A DNA stretch of 64,000 nucleotides from Crotalaria pallida (lineage: Eukaryota; Streptophyta; Magnoliopsida; Fabales; Fabaceae), in the NCBI GenBank assembly GCA_037953625.1, contig CM075650.1, positions 122,309,706 through 122,373,705 of the forward strand, in the 5' to 3' direction. A program made the translations under genes and the position numbers. Below the pieces are notes generated by a model, which was given only the letters and a program-made list of their open reading frames with translations, was not told the DNA's origin and searched no databases. How positions within the stretch are numbered: position 1 is the first letter of the stretch; every line of letters starts with the position of its first letter. Shown here piece after piece: positions 35,104 through 45,659 of the stretch.

Positions 35104-35349
35104 GTATTTACTGTAGATATATTTAGTTTATTAGCTAGGCATAACTTGTTTTAGTGTAAGAACTCTAAAAACCTTGTTGTTAAAGATTTGTACTTTGTTA
35201 AACATTTTCTATTGTGTTTTAGTATTTATTGTGAATGGATGTGATAGATAATTTAATTTTATTATATTAATTTTGGTACACTTGAAAGATCAATTTTATT
35301 ATATTAGGCTAGGCTATTATTAATTTAAGTCATTGCTAATTTATATGTA

Positions 35350-35850
35350 AAACAACTGTCATTGTTATTAGAAATGTTTTAGTAATAAGTGACGACTAAA
35401 ACCTTAACAACAATATCAGATATTTAAGTGACAAAAAGTAATTGAAATAAAAATTAATTGTATTAGCATAATAGTGACAATTTCTTGTCGATAACTATAA
35501 TAGTGAAGACTAAAAATCATCATTATTGTGGTGTGTAATTGTGATGATTTATTTTTGTCGTTATTTATTTACAAACATTAGTGGCCTCATTTTCATCATA
35601 ATAAATGCATTCTTTTTGTGGCGCTTCATTATTGTCATTGATTGTCACAAATATTAGTGACAATGTTTTCATCATAATTAATGTGTTGTTTTAGTGACAT
35701 TCAAAATATCGTCACTAATTTAATAGTGACTTGAGTATTAGTGACGAGTAGTGACGACATCAAATATCGTCACAATATTGTCTTAGTGACGAAGTTTAAG
35801 GCTTTTAATGACAATTATAATCGTCACAAAAAGTGAATTTTCTTGTAGTG
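35350..35850. repeat. CACTA right sub-terminal repeats and TIR
   Basis: GTGACGA, TCGTCAC and ATAGTGAC units recur in both orientations and lead into the inverted 25-bp terminus ending TTCTTGTAGTG. Confidence 0.8.
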
Positions 35851-35953
35851 AGTCTAGAGTATGCTAAAGACCCATCATTCTCAGAAACGAGTACTCTTCC
35901 CCCTTGCATTAGAATTCGAATCAGATTATTTGGAGGTACTAAAAAGTCATTTG
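35851..35953 (-). pseudogene. Right half of the possible host exon split by the CACTA element
   Basis: The minus-strand frame after a TTTTAG acceptor-like site reads PPNNLIRILMQGGRVLVSEN and stays open to the transposon edge, where it continues at 26940. A TGA in the same frame just upstream means it needs the splice site or the internal ATG. Family unknown. Confidence 0.3.
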
Positions 35954-36080
35954 CTGCCATCTGAAATGTCACAACATACTAAGAGGGTGAGAATAATTCT
36001 TAGTAGGTGAAAACAGAAAACTAATAATGACATTTCAGGGAATCAGATATTTTTACAAATTTTCGTATAAAATAAAGAAA

Positions 36081-36239
36081 AATGATAAGAATTAATTAAA
36101 TTATGAAGATGGTGCAGGTATTAAGTTGTATTTGTGTTTTCCATTGGTATTTAATAGACAGGAGTACACATGTCCAACATGCTCTACCACTGTTTTGGGT
36201 AATCTTTGAGGACCTGTCGGAATAATCTCATTCTGGAGG
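36081..36239 (-). pseudogene. Exon-like open frame of unrecognised host gene
   Basis: A minus-strand frame of about 52 codons reads, in part, VYHLQNEIIPTGPQRLPKTV and VGHVYSCLLNTNGKHKYNLI and stops at TAA near 36081. It looks protein-like in composition and lies 130 bases upstream (in minus sense) of the split exon at 35953. No start codon or clear acceptor was found and I do not recognise the family. It could be another remnant of the same gene. Confidence 0.3.
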
Positions 36240-36429
36240 TGATAAACAGGGTTATCCACATATCATTTACGCAATGAAAATCACCTAGGACTAATTCCCA
36301 TAGGGTCTATGTTGACCCTCCTTGCTATTCCATGCTAGCTTCAAAAAACAATTGATAATTATTCGTCATATATTAACTGATAATTATATACTTATAATTT
36401 TTTATATATTTATTTATTCAGTTTAATTA

Positions 36430-36616
36430 TAATGTATTAAGCATTAATAACCATGTATATAATTTTGTAATATATTAGGCTACAACAGCCATGCATATAA
36501 AATTTAAATAATGTGTTAGGCTTCGACAACCATAAGTAAAGGATTTTAAGATATGTTAGGCTGTGACTGCCATGCGTATAAATTTATATAATATGAGAGG
36601 CTACGACAACCATTAT
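36430..36616. repeat. Tandem repeat, unit ATTAGGCTACRACARCCAT
   Basis: Five imperfect copies of TTAGGCTACGACAACCAT plus an AT-rich spacer occur with a period of about 40-60 bases. The first copy is the most diverged. No coding potential. Confidence 0.65.
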
Positions 36617-37234
36617 ATATAATAAATAAGAAAAGCATAATTATATTTAAGTATTAGTTATTTAAATGGTGGAAGGTGAATAACTTGATGCTTCTTCTTT
36701 TGTAGCTGAACATATATGTAACTACATAATTAGTAAAGAAAACATTAAATTTGTTAGTTTGCAACATATATCTAAGTATAATTTATTGTAAATAAATGTA
36801 CGTACCTTCGTTAGTAATTCTTATCATATATTCTAGAACTTTGACAATTAGAACTATATAATTCATAATGAGATAAAATAAGGAGAGTATAAGCTAATAC
36901 TAAAAATTTCCCTCTTTTCCTACCTTTCTTCTTCTTCTTCCTGCTTGTAACAAATATTATTGACTTTGTTAGCAACGTTTAATACGGTGCCCGAAGTCAA
37001 TGTCACACCTGTGGTGCCATTATATGAAACCGTTGGATTTGGGGTCTATATCTTCAACGGCTGAGATTCGGTACTCATTATAACCAACCGGTTGCTAATA
37101 TTTTGTGGTTTGGTGTTATTTTTTTTAACCTCCCGTTAAATCTTTATCCCGTTGACAATTCTCCGTTATATTTTTTGTCTGTTTGTGGCATTGTAACTTT
37201 TACGGAACTGAGTGGTTCTGACACACTTATAAAT
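36617..37234. other. Non-coding flank between CACTA region and copia LTR
   Basis: AT-rich sequence with a possible minus-strand splice donor (GAAG|GTACGTAC near 36808) and a GAAGAAGAAG block (36936-36947, minus). It might be upstream sequence of the decayed host gene. Nothing firm can be named. Confidence 0.35.
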
Positions 37235-37694
37235 TGTAGTTTAATTTATTCGTTACAACTACAATAATAAGGATCTTGAAATTACATGACTTTCACATAT
37301 TATAGAGACAATAAGGAATACGATTACTAACATTTATCCATTGCTAGAGTTGAAAAAGAGTTCTCCAAATGCCCTTTAATCAAAAGCCACGAAACACGTT
37401 TCTATTCCTTTGCCTCCTATGATATTCTTTTTTATGTTGTTTGTTTAGCCGTTTTGTGATGGGGAGAGAAAAGAATACCTTATGGCCAAGAACAGGACAT
37501 GTTTCCTATAAATAGGTAAAAACCCTAACTGTTATCCATTAGCTTCCATCAAACTAATGGGCCTTCAGAAACAACCTCCCTTATATCTAATTATGATTTA
37601 GCCCATTAATATTTAATTATTTATTTAATAAACACACATCAATACATGTCACATGCACATCACATGAGACATACTAAGATATTAAAATCTTACA
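37235..37694 (-). repeat. Ty1/copia 3' LTR of the decayed minus-strand element
   Basis: On the minus strand it begins TGTAAGATTTTAATATC right after a purine tract (AAGTGGGAGAA, 37695-37705) and ends AAACTACA (37235). A TATTTATAGG box is near 37506-37515. The matching 5' LTR should lie to the right of the Athila element, outside this window. Confidence 0.65.
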
Positions 37695-37802
37695 TTCTCC
37701 CACTTGGCTCATGTGACATAATTTAACATTATGATCTAATAAACTAAATAATTAAACAAATAATTAATGCCCATTTATATGCCTAAATAATTTTAGGGTT
37801 TG

Positions 37803-37962
37803 CTTAACCTCAGCCCTTAGGGCTGAGGATAAGAGGTAAAAAAGTAGGAAAAAAGTCTTGGAATACTAACCCACTAACTCTTAAAGTATTAAACATTTAA
37901 TCTTTCAATGCAAAAATACTTTTTTTAGTCTCTTATCCTCAGCCCTTAGGGCTGAGGTTAAG
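37803..37962. mobile_element. 160-bp MITE with palindromic terminal repeats
   Basis: Perfect 33-bp terminal inverted repeats (37803-37835 and 37930-37962) start CTTAACCTCAGCCCTTAGG. Each TIR itself contains a 21-base palindrome (CCTCAGCCCT/AGGGCTGAGG around one base) at 37808-37828 and 37937-37957. TTAA occurs at both edges, so the target duplication could be TTAA or TA; the superfamily is unresolved. It sits between pol and the purine tract of the copia element. Confidence 0.75.
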
Positions 37963-38249
37963 AAAATCCATAATTTTATACTTAGATACTCTATTAATCA
38001 TGATTAAAGATAGGAACTAATTCGGGTCATGGCGGTTGTATATCATTTCTTCGACATAGTTCCTTCCACGTACCACAAAATAGTCTTTTCCTTAACACGA
38101 TCTATAATTGGGAAATACATAATTGGTCCATAATGTCTTTTTTCAATACAATACCTGTTTATATTACTCTAATACAATGATGCATGCCGTTTTAGAAAAC
38201 AGGTAATCAAAAACATATCAAACATATCATAAATGAGCTCAGAGTGTCA

Positions 38250-39759
38250 ATTACATCATACATAAGGATGTCAACATCAAATTCAATTTTACTTAATAAC
38301 AGTAATGCCTATACTTTCAACATGTTCAATAAATGTTTAGGCAATAACCCTTCTTTCAATGGATTAACAATCATAAGATTAGTGCTAATATGCTCTTTTG
38401 ACATTTTTTTTGTTTCTGATCTCATTCTTTAGAGACAAAGTACTTCATTCACATACTTTTAGCACCTTTATAGTACTTGTCATTGCTGCAAAACACCACA
38501 GTACGTTTTCAGCGGCTAAGCAATATTGTCGATAGTTCTAAGCCCCGAAATAAAATTTTGCGGTCAATTAGTTTGAATTGTAACCTCAAAACTTGTTACA
38601 AATTCAACATTCTGATCACCTCAATGTTATCATTCATTACAGAAGTAAGCATGTATTTACTTGTTTCATGTCAATACCTCAAAACTTTATGAGTATAGTT
38701 AATACTTCCTTAACGTAAATTTTATTCATTCTAAATCATTCTAGTACTTTAATGATATATGTTTTCGAGATAAGCCTAACAATTCATGTGACATATTCTA
38801 GAATATTCATTTTCTAATCACATGGCTCGACTCACCTATATCTTTCATTCAAAGTTACTAGAAAAAACTTCTTGGTCTAGTTTAAAAGACTAAGATAATA
38901 AGTTGCAAGCAAGATACAGAATCAACATAATAAACTCATCCCACTAACCTTCAGATACTTACACAAGTTAATTGTGTTTCCTTAAATCTAAAAAAAAAAT
39001 AGTATCATTTACTTTCTTTTTGATACTATTGGTGGGACGTTTGTTTAAATTTGTATATTAATTTCCTCAAATTTGCACATTATGTGTTCATTCTTTTCAA
39101 TTGAGAACCACATCAGTGGATCATCCAAGTAAAGATCCTACTATAAAATTCATAAGCTTGTTTTCACATTCTTCTACTGCAGTTCCAAATCATTACGGAC
39201 TACATGTGCCATGATGATAATGCTGAATAAATCTTTCAGGAAATTGGTTAAATACCTCATTTATAGTTAATGTCAACATTGTGAGGGAAATCCTTCATAA
39301 CAAATTTGGACTTGTAACGTTTCAAGGTTGTCATGAGAGTTATATTTAGTCTAAAAGATTCACTTAACCCCAACTTTCGTGCAACCTTTAGGCAATTCTA
39401 CAAGGTCTCAAAAAAAAAATATTTAATAGTTATTAATACTTTCATGACATCTAACTATTTATCAGTATTATTACAACTTACGGTTTGTGAAAACAACACA
39501 TTATTATCATTAATGACTAAGTCAAATTCATATTCTTGTAGATAAACCACTCAAACGTTCAAAGTAGCAAATTTTTTTTAATACTATTTCTCATGGTTTT
39601 TCTACAATAAAATCATTGTGAATAGTGAATCATTTAATTGTTTTCGTACTTTATTGTTATACGATTCAACAATAAAAGAAACAATTCTTGTTGAGGTAGA
39701 AGAACAAATTACAGGAACTTGCACCCTAACTCCGTTAATTTCCACATTATGTCGAACCA
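38250..39759 (-). pseudogene. Decayed Ty1/copia pol (RT to RNase H), 3' part
   Basis: Minus-strand translation in shifting frames gives ordered copia landmarks: DLVELPKGCTKVG (about 39370-39408) near the start of RT, then IYGL/IILVLY-type remnants. Near the RNase H end it gives YYKGAK, MKYFVSKE and, near 38300, KGYCL...FIEHV-like residues. Many stops and frame shifts show an old copy. It continues to the right beyond the inserted E2 element at 45258. The plus-strand short frames here are shadows. Confidence 0.7.
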
Positions 39760-39763
39760 TTTA

Positions 39764-39775
39764 TGGTATCAGAGC
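39764..39775 (+). promoter_or_regulatory. E2 primer binding site (tRNA-iMet)
   Basis: TGGTATCAGAGC lies at the very left edge of E2, with copia sequence and not an LTR before it. Confidence 0.85.
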
Positions 39776-39938
39776 AGTTTCTCCTCGGGCTTGGAGTTAT
39801 ACAAACTCCAAATGATTACTCACCTAGCGAGTAATTGATGCTCATAGTAATAGTTTAGGATTTTAATAGGATAATTATAGTACTATGTATCTACTTAGTA
39901 ATTGAGTCTTACTGGTATGTTCTCGTTAGCTAAGCAGT

Positions 39939-40991
39939 ATGGCTGGAAGAAGGGTTGGTAACGATGGAATTGCAGCCATTCTGGAGCATCTATCTCAGAT
40001 GCAGCAGCAGCAGGGGGAACAGATGGCAGCTGCTGCAGCAGCAGCTCTGCAACCAGCTCCAATTGAGATTGACTAGATGTCTCGATTCCGAAAGAATGAT
40101 CCGCCTCGCTTTGAAGGTGGAAATGATCCTGATGGGGCGCTGAGGTGGATACAGGAGATTGAAAAGATTCTCCATTCTCTTCAACCACCAATGGAGCAAC
40201 ATGTTCGACTAGCTGAATTCATGCTGACCAATGAGGCAGAACATTGGTGGGATCAGCAGAGGAGAGGATTGGTGGCAGATAATACTGTAATTCCTTAGGA
40301 GATGTTCAAGGATCTATTCATGGGGAAGTATTTCCCTGAAGATGTTAGGAGGGAGAAGGAGATTGCTTTTCTCCAATTGACTCAAGGTTCTATGTCGGTT
40401 GGGGACTATGCAGCTCGGTTTGAAGATCTCATCCGTTTTTCTGATTATCGGGATGCAAGTGACCGTGGCAAGTGTTTCAAGTTTGTAGCTGGGCATAGGA
40501 GTGATCTTCGCCTCTCGTGTGAGTATCACAACATTGACAACTTTGCTCGCTTGGTCAACATGGCAAACACGTATGAGAAGGGTCTCAAACGGAAGTTAGA
40601 GGATAAGAGAAATAGGGCAAACCGGAGAACCGGTGGTCAAATTAAGGACAAAGGACCGATTCAGAAGCCAGGTCCATACTCTCATCCCGGGGTCATGTTT
40701 CCTAGGGAATCCGGACCAACAGTGAATGCTTACGGTCCAATACCAACTTGTCAGCACTGTGGCAGGATGCATAGGGGAGTGTGCTGGACATTGGGGCGAA
40801 AGGAGGGGTTATGCTTCCACTGTGGACAACCCAGACATTTTGCTTTAAATTGTCCTAAGAACACATTGAAGAAAGAGATCAATGCTGCTAAGGCACAGAA
40901 GGCCCGTGGTGGTTCATCATTGCAGAAGGGGAAATTATTCACCGTAGAGGGTGATGAGGTGGACCCAGCTGATATGGTCGCAGGTAACTAA
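39939..40991 (+). pseudogene. E2 gag (Retrotrans_gag plus CCHC knuckle), two in-frame stops
   Basis: Gag forms the virus-like particle of the retrotransposon. The frame starts at the ATG at 39939 (MAGRRVGNDG, then a Q/A-rich stretch) and runs 351 codons to TAA, broken by TAG at 40074-40076 and at 40299-40301 without any frame change. The capsid region shows PPRFEGGNDPDGALRWI and FKDLFMGKYFPEDVRREKE, typical of chromovirus-type Ty3/gypsy gag. A zinc knuckle CFHCGQPRHFALNC (CX2CX4HX4C) lies near codon 295. It is followed by unrelated non-coding sequence where protease should start. Confidence 0.85.
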
Positions 40992-42327
40992 TGTTTGACA
41001 AGTTCATGCGTAATGCTTTTAAGTTCGATTGTTGTGGAGTTAGTTTGCTCTTCGGTTAGCTAAATAGTGAGTTAGTAATGTCTCAGGGTCGAAGTGTTTA
41101 AAACATTTTGGAGATCTGCCTTTCCACATACAATCTTGTTCTTATAGATAGCGTATGAAAGACCTTATAAGGAATTCTTAAGTTTGAGAATTCTAGTATC
41201 AAGTGACCAATATTATGTTGTGATGTTGTTATTTGACGTAATGTAAGGTTAGAACTGATCACTCTAATCCTTACATTTGTTAAATGATGACATTATTAAC
41301 AGAACCTGACAGTGATGTGTTGTTGGTAGACGTGAGGATGGGATTGATCACCTCAATTCTTGCATCTGTCAATAAATGCTATCATTGTAACCTTTAAAGT
41401 GAAAGTAGACAACCAAAGTAGCGACTTCCAAGGAAAGAATTCTTGTAAGTGAAGCCAACCTAACCCAGAAACATTCGTACAAAAGCTTCTTATAGAGTTA
41501 GAGAGTAGACAGAAAATGAGTTAAGAAAACTCTACAAAAATTGTTCTTAACCATTATATCCACCAAACCGATCTTGAGCAATTTGACATTTGCTTCGAAT
41601 CTTTTCTCGGTTCTTAGATAACCATTCGTAAGAATATCCGGTTTTGCCAAATTTGTAAAATTCCTGCCTTAAGACCAAACCATCGTAATAATTGACCCAG
41701 CCAACGGCAAGCGTGTCGTACCCTTCACTCTTGGTATTTGGGTAAATTTTGGGACTGATGTGGACTCCTTCCTTCCTATTCTTTTGATCTATTCATGTAA
41801 GAAGTTGACTGTTGAGCATTTGGTCGGAGTGGTGTCCGCTTTAACCAACTAAAGCATTGGGGAAAAACTCTTAACCTCTGGGGTGCTTCTTGTTCATGAA
41901 TTCCTGTGATTTTGAAAAGCTTTAAATCCTATCGGTGCTAGTCAATCCTTATGAGAGACAAACTTTAAGGCGTTATATTCTGTACGAATCTTCATATGCC
42001 ATGATTTTAGGACATTTCTTCAGGAAAAGATTCTAGATCTATGCCGGACTGCTACGCATTTCGAGTTTTCTATATCTAGTACATGCAACTCCTGCCTTAC
42101 ATCTATTCGAAGGACGATCGAAAGCGGATTCACCCGATCCCATATCCTTTAGCATAGAGGTAATTGGGTATGTCGATGCCAAGTGGGGGAGCACTTCCTA
42201 CCCTAATTTAAATTCTGTCTAGGTAAGGGCAAATCGAAAGAGTGACGGAAGAAACCGAAGGGAAGTAAAGATAGGTGTCACAAGCCCTACCATTGGGATG
42301 GTTCTCCATTTACTAAACTTAACGGAA
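40992..42327 (+). other. E2 non-coding interior where pol should be
   Basis: No frame above about 60 codons. Imperfect repeats occur, such as AGAACTGATCACTCTAATCCTTACAT against GGATTGATCACCTCAATTCTTGCAT (about 41250 and 41340). Short traces such as GGTAATTGGGTATGTCGATGCCAAGTGG do not give a continuous domain. Confidence 0.6.
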
Positions 42328-42341
42328 TTTTGGGGGAGGAT
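42328..42341 (+). promoter_or_regulatory. E2 polypurine tract
   Basis: TTTTGGGGGAGGAT lies immediately before the LTR start TGTAACATCCC and would prime second-strand synthesis. Confidence 0.75.
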
Positions 42342-42632
42342 TGTAACATCCCAAAATCCAATTCCTAGTTTAATCTATATTGTGATAAATTTAGAGTAGA
42401 AGAAGTGGTGGTATTAAGTAAGAAATTGGGTAAGTAGGAGTGCAAAAGGGAAGCTTTATGCATAGAACCTTAGGAAATTTAAAATATAAGATTCGTAGCT
42501 CAAAACATAAATTCCACCGTTGGATATGAAGTAGGGTAGGTGAGGAAGCTTGCTTTAAAATTTGAGGAAGATCCAACGGGTAACGAAGAAGTTATGGTGT
42601 GTCAAAGTTCTGAGTAATGCAAGTTTCTGCAG

Positions 42633-42819
42633 GTTAATCGATTAACTCACTGGTTAATCGATTAGTGCCTGAATGTGGTGCAAAAATTAATTGATTAACC
42701 TACTAGTTAATCGATTAGGGCCAGAAAGTGTGCAAAAAATTAATCAAGTAGACTAGCTGCTGGTCTTAGGCCAAATTTCAATGGGTTTATCGATTAACTT
42801 GGGCTGTTAATCGATTAAC
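42633..42819. promoter_or_regulatory. Cluster of TAATCGATTA palindromes in the E2 LTR
   Basis: Exact TAATCGATTA cores lie at 42635, 42655, 42708 and 42808. Two extend to the 14-bp palindrome GTTAATCGATTAAC (42633-42646, 42806-42819). Two degenerate copies (AATTGATTAA, TTATCGATTA) lie between them. They sit just upstream of the pyrimidine-rich leader. Confidence 0.6.
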
Positions 42820-44038
42820 CTAGTCTGCTGTTAAAAAAAATAAAAGAAAACAAAACATGTTTTCCTTCTAACCTTCGATCCACTCTTCCTCTCTCCCTTA
42901 GGGTTCCATTCTCTATCATCAAATCCACCAAGAGCAAGTGGGATTTCTTCATTCCGTCAACAAATCTCTTCCTTCTTCACTTCAAGTAAGTGTTTAATAC
43001 CATGGATTTCCTTCTTTCTCTCTCTAATTCGAGTTCCCTTTCTCTCTCATCCCTTCCATGGTGGTTTTCAACTCTAGGCCATGGAAGCTTCACATTGTCT
43101 TGAGGTTTGGCAAGAGGCTATGGCATAAATGCTAACTCTTCTTGTTATGGCTCTTATATTAGGTTCCTCCCTCTTGCTTTGGATCATAACTCATTTGGTG
43201 GCAAGACTTTCAAGCTTAGAGCAAGTAAAATCACCTTATCTCCAAGTGTTTGAGGTAAGGGGGTGAGTTTTGCCTTGTCCTAGGGAGTGGGTTCTAGTTA
43301 GTATATAATGATTTGTTAGGGTTTTGTGTTAGGGGAGAAAATTAGACTATAAAACCCTAGGTTATTGAATATAAAATTCTAACTAATTAAATATGTATGA
43401 TGTTGGATGTAAAGAATAGGAAAAGGAAACCCAATGATATGAGAATGAATTATTTGATAAATGCAACTTGGATAATGATTATAATGAAGTACAAGAGGAT
43501 TTGGGTAATATGATAGTGAAGTTGCCATAAATAATTTCTATGATTATTGATTTTATTTGTAAAGTTTTGTATTAAATGACAATTGACTGCTATTGCAAAT
43601 ATATGTATGTGTTATGGAGTAAATTGATATAGGAAGAAAATGGAATGGAAACGATTATATGTGGTGTTAAAGCAAAACTATTAGAAGGTGATAATATGAA
43701 TGTTTTGGTTGAATATAATTGTATACTAATTGCTAAATGCGCATAAAGGTGGAAAGGGGAATAAAATAATTACATGTAAATTAAATGTGAAACGATGATG
43801 TTAATTATGTGACAAGTATGAGTTGGTTGTGTATATTTGCTCCCTAATGCTAAATTTGTATAGTTGTGCTTAAATGTATTGCATATGCTTAAATGAGAAC
43901 ATGAATGCTATTTGAGAGGGATTCGGTAAATAACATAGGAAATGAGTATGGATTAGTTATGAATGGGAAACTATAAATATGAGTAACTATGATTAAATGT
44001 GTTATGATTGACTGAACAAGAAAGTGAATAATTCTTGG

Positions 44039-44555
44039 CCTCTGAATTGAGGTGCCGGATATTGAGAATGTGGTAAATTCGTTGGCCTCTGATTTGAGGT
44101 AACGTTCCTTAAATTGTGAGGAAGTGTTTATAATGAGAATGATGATAATGTGTTGACCTCTGACCTGAGGGACACGAAATGAAATAAAGGGAATAATGTG
44201 TTGACCTTTGACCTGAGGGACACGAAATGAAATAAAGGGAATAATGTGTTGACCTCTGACCTGAGGGACACGAAATGAAATGAAGCGAATAATGTGTTGA
44301 CCTCTGACCTGAGGGACACGAAATGAAATAAAGTGAATGTGTGTTGACCTCTGACCTGAGGGACACCGAATGAAATAAAGTATTGGTGTGTTGACCTCTG
44401 ACCTGAGAGACACACCGTGAATTAAGAAATTGGAGTGTTGACCTCTGACCTGAGGGACACATAATTCAAATAAGGAAAAGTATGAGGGCCTCTGTTTTGA
44501 GGTGATAAATGTGTTGAATGAAATTTTGTACATTGGCCTCTGATTTGAGGTGATG
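44039..44555. repeat. Tandem hairpin repeat CCTC-N6-GAGG in the E2 LTR
   Basis: Eleven units of about 46-50 bases each carry CCTCTGACCTGAGG or a variant (loops TGAATT, TGATTT, TGACCT, TGTTTT). Seven central units are near-identical (GTGTTGACCTCTGACCTGAG). One unit has CCTT and one GAGA, each breaking one pair. The long minus-strand frames here arise because the unit contains no stop, and they are not a gene. Confidence 0.8.
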
Positions 44556-45257
44556 TACCGAAATAAAGTGAGTATGTGAAAAGAATAAAAAGTAAAGGAA
44601 ATGGATGTTGAATGGAATAATGAATATGGAAATAATGAAATGTGTATGGTGTGCTATATGTGATGATATGCTTTATTTGCTAGTTGTGTTTGACCTAGTG
44701 GGTTGTTATGTCTAGTTAGAGACTGCTTTCTATTTCATGTGCAATGCTAACTCCCTTAACATTTTTCAGGTACGGAGATTGAGCTAGCACAGCCCCCGGT
44801 CGAGCAGGAGTACTTTCCCTTACAGGGAGAGTAGGGTTGTTATGGGATTTTAGAGTATATTATGGACCTAAGCCTCCTACAATATTTTGATGTAAATTTA
44901 TTATATATTTTTTTGAGTGAGCTTAGGATGTTTTGTTTTGATAAAGCTATATGTTTTGGTTTTTGATACTCAAACTTAGTATTTTCACTAACACTCTGAA
45001 TATTTGATGCCACTGATATATTTGGAGCTCATTGGGCCTTGATATGATATATATATATATATATATATATAATCTGAAGCCCTACTGGCTATTGTTTGTT
45101 TTCTTGAAAATGTTTACCACAGGTTAAACTTTGGATTAGTCCGAAAAACAAACAAAACTCCGTCCGTTTGACGGGTGATTTTTATTAAATTAAAAAGAAA
45201 TCTCAAATTCGCATTTTTAATAGCGGGGTTCTAAGGGTAAAAATCTTAGGTGTTACA

Positions 45258-45659
45258 TTTATGCCACTAATTTCACCATTCTCAATGAACATGTCATTCT
45301 CAGTTTGAATAAATCTTGTACTATGGTTAGAACAATAAGGTCTATACCTTTTGATTTATTTGGATAATCAGTGAAATACTCACTGATGTTTTATATCCAT
45401 TTTCTTCTATTGAGGATTGCAATCCTTGTTTCTGCCCGACAACCGCAAATATGTGGGTGCCTTAAATTGGGTATCCTATAAGCACACAATTTAAAGTTGT
45501 CTTTGGCATTGTCTTACTAGGAACCCTGTTCAATAGACAAATGGCAGTTTCAAGACATACATTCAGCATTGCGGGTAAAGACTAAATACCATACCCCTAA
45601 CCATATTCATTAATGTTCTATTATGTCCTATGTACACCATTTTGTTGCAGTGTAACTGG
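45258..45659 (-). pseudogene. Decayed Ty1/copia pol, integrase-side part
   Basis: The minus-strand reading gives HNRTLMNMVRGMV near 45600, the integrase segment of copia, and then RFIQTENDMFIENGEISG at about 45262-45316, just before RT. It runs directly into 39759 when E2 is removed, and is cut off on the right by the Athila LTR at 45660. Stops and frame shifts are frequent. Confidence 0.75.

Larger units (their letters stand above)
26944..35850. mobile_element. CACTA (En/Spm-type) DNA transposon, 8.9 kb, TSD AGT
   Basis: The ends carry perfect 25-bp terminal inverted repeats beginning CACTACAAGAAAATTCAC, and the 3-bp duplication AGT flanks both (26941-26943 and 35851-35853). The first ~480 bp and last ~450 bp are packed with short repeats around GTCACTAT and CGTCAC, the sub-terminal sites typical of the superfamily. 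Inside are a minus-strand TNP2-type transposase and a plus-strand TNPA-like gene, transcribed outward from a shared central region. Both genes are damaged. The ends look competent, so mobilisation in trans would be possible. Confidence 0.95.
39764..45257 (+). mobile_element. E2: Tekay-like Ty3/gypsy element lacking its 5' LTR, TSD TTTAT
   Basis: The element starts at its primer site (TGGTATCAGAGC, 39764-39775) immediately after copia sequence, carries gag (39939-40991), a non-coding interior, a purine tract and one full LTR (42342-45257). TTTAT is present at both edges (39760-39764, sharing its last T with the primer site, and 45258-45262). Joining the flanks restores the order of the copia reading. 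No protease, RT or integrase is found, so it is non-autonomous. Confidence 0.75.
42342..45257 (+). repeat. E2 3' LTR (2.9 kb)
   Basis: It begins TGTAACATCCC and ends TAGGTGTTACA, forming the usual inverted ends. It contains a palindrome cluster (42633-42819), a pyrimidine-rich leader near 42890-43060, a possible splice donor GAGGTAAGGG (about 43250), the hairpin array (44039-44555) and an (AT)n run (45046-45070). Confidence 0.85.

Noticed and set aside
38244..39815. Several plus-strand frames of 62-71 codons
   Set aside because: They lie antisense to the decayed copia pol and show no motif of their own.
39895..40202. Minus-strand frames over the start of E2 gag
   Set aside because: They are shadows of the Q/A-rich gag N-terminus; the plus strand has the gag motifs and zinc knuckle.
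43889..44533. A 214-codon minus-strand gene and overlapping frames
   Set aside because: All three minus frames stay open because the ~47-base tandem unit has no stop; the translations are repeats of the same phrase in each frame.
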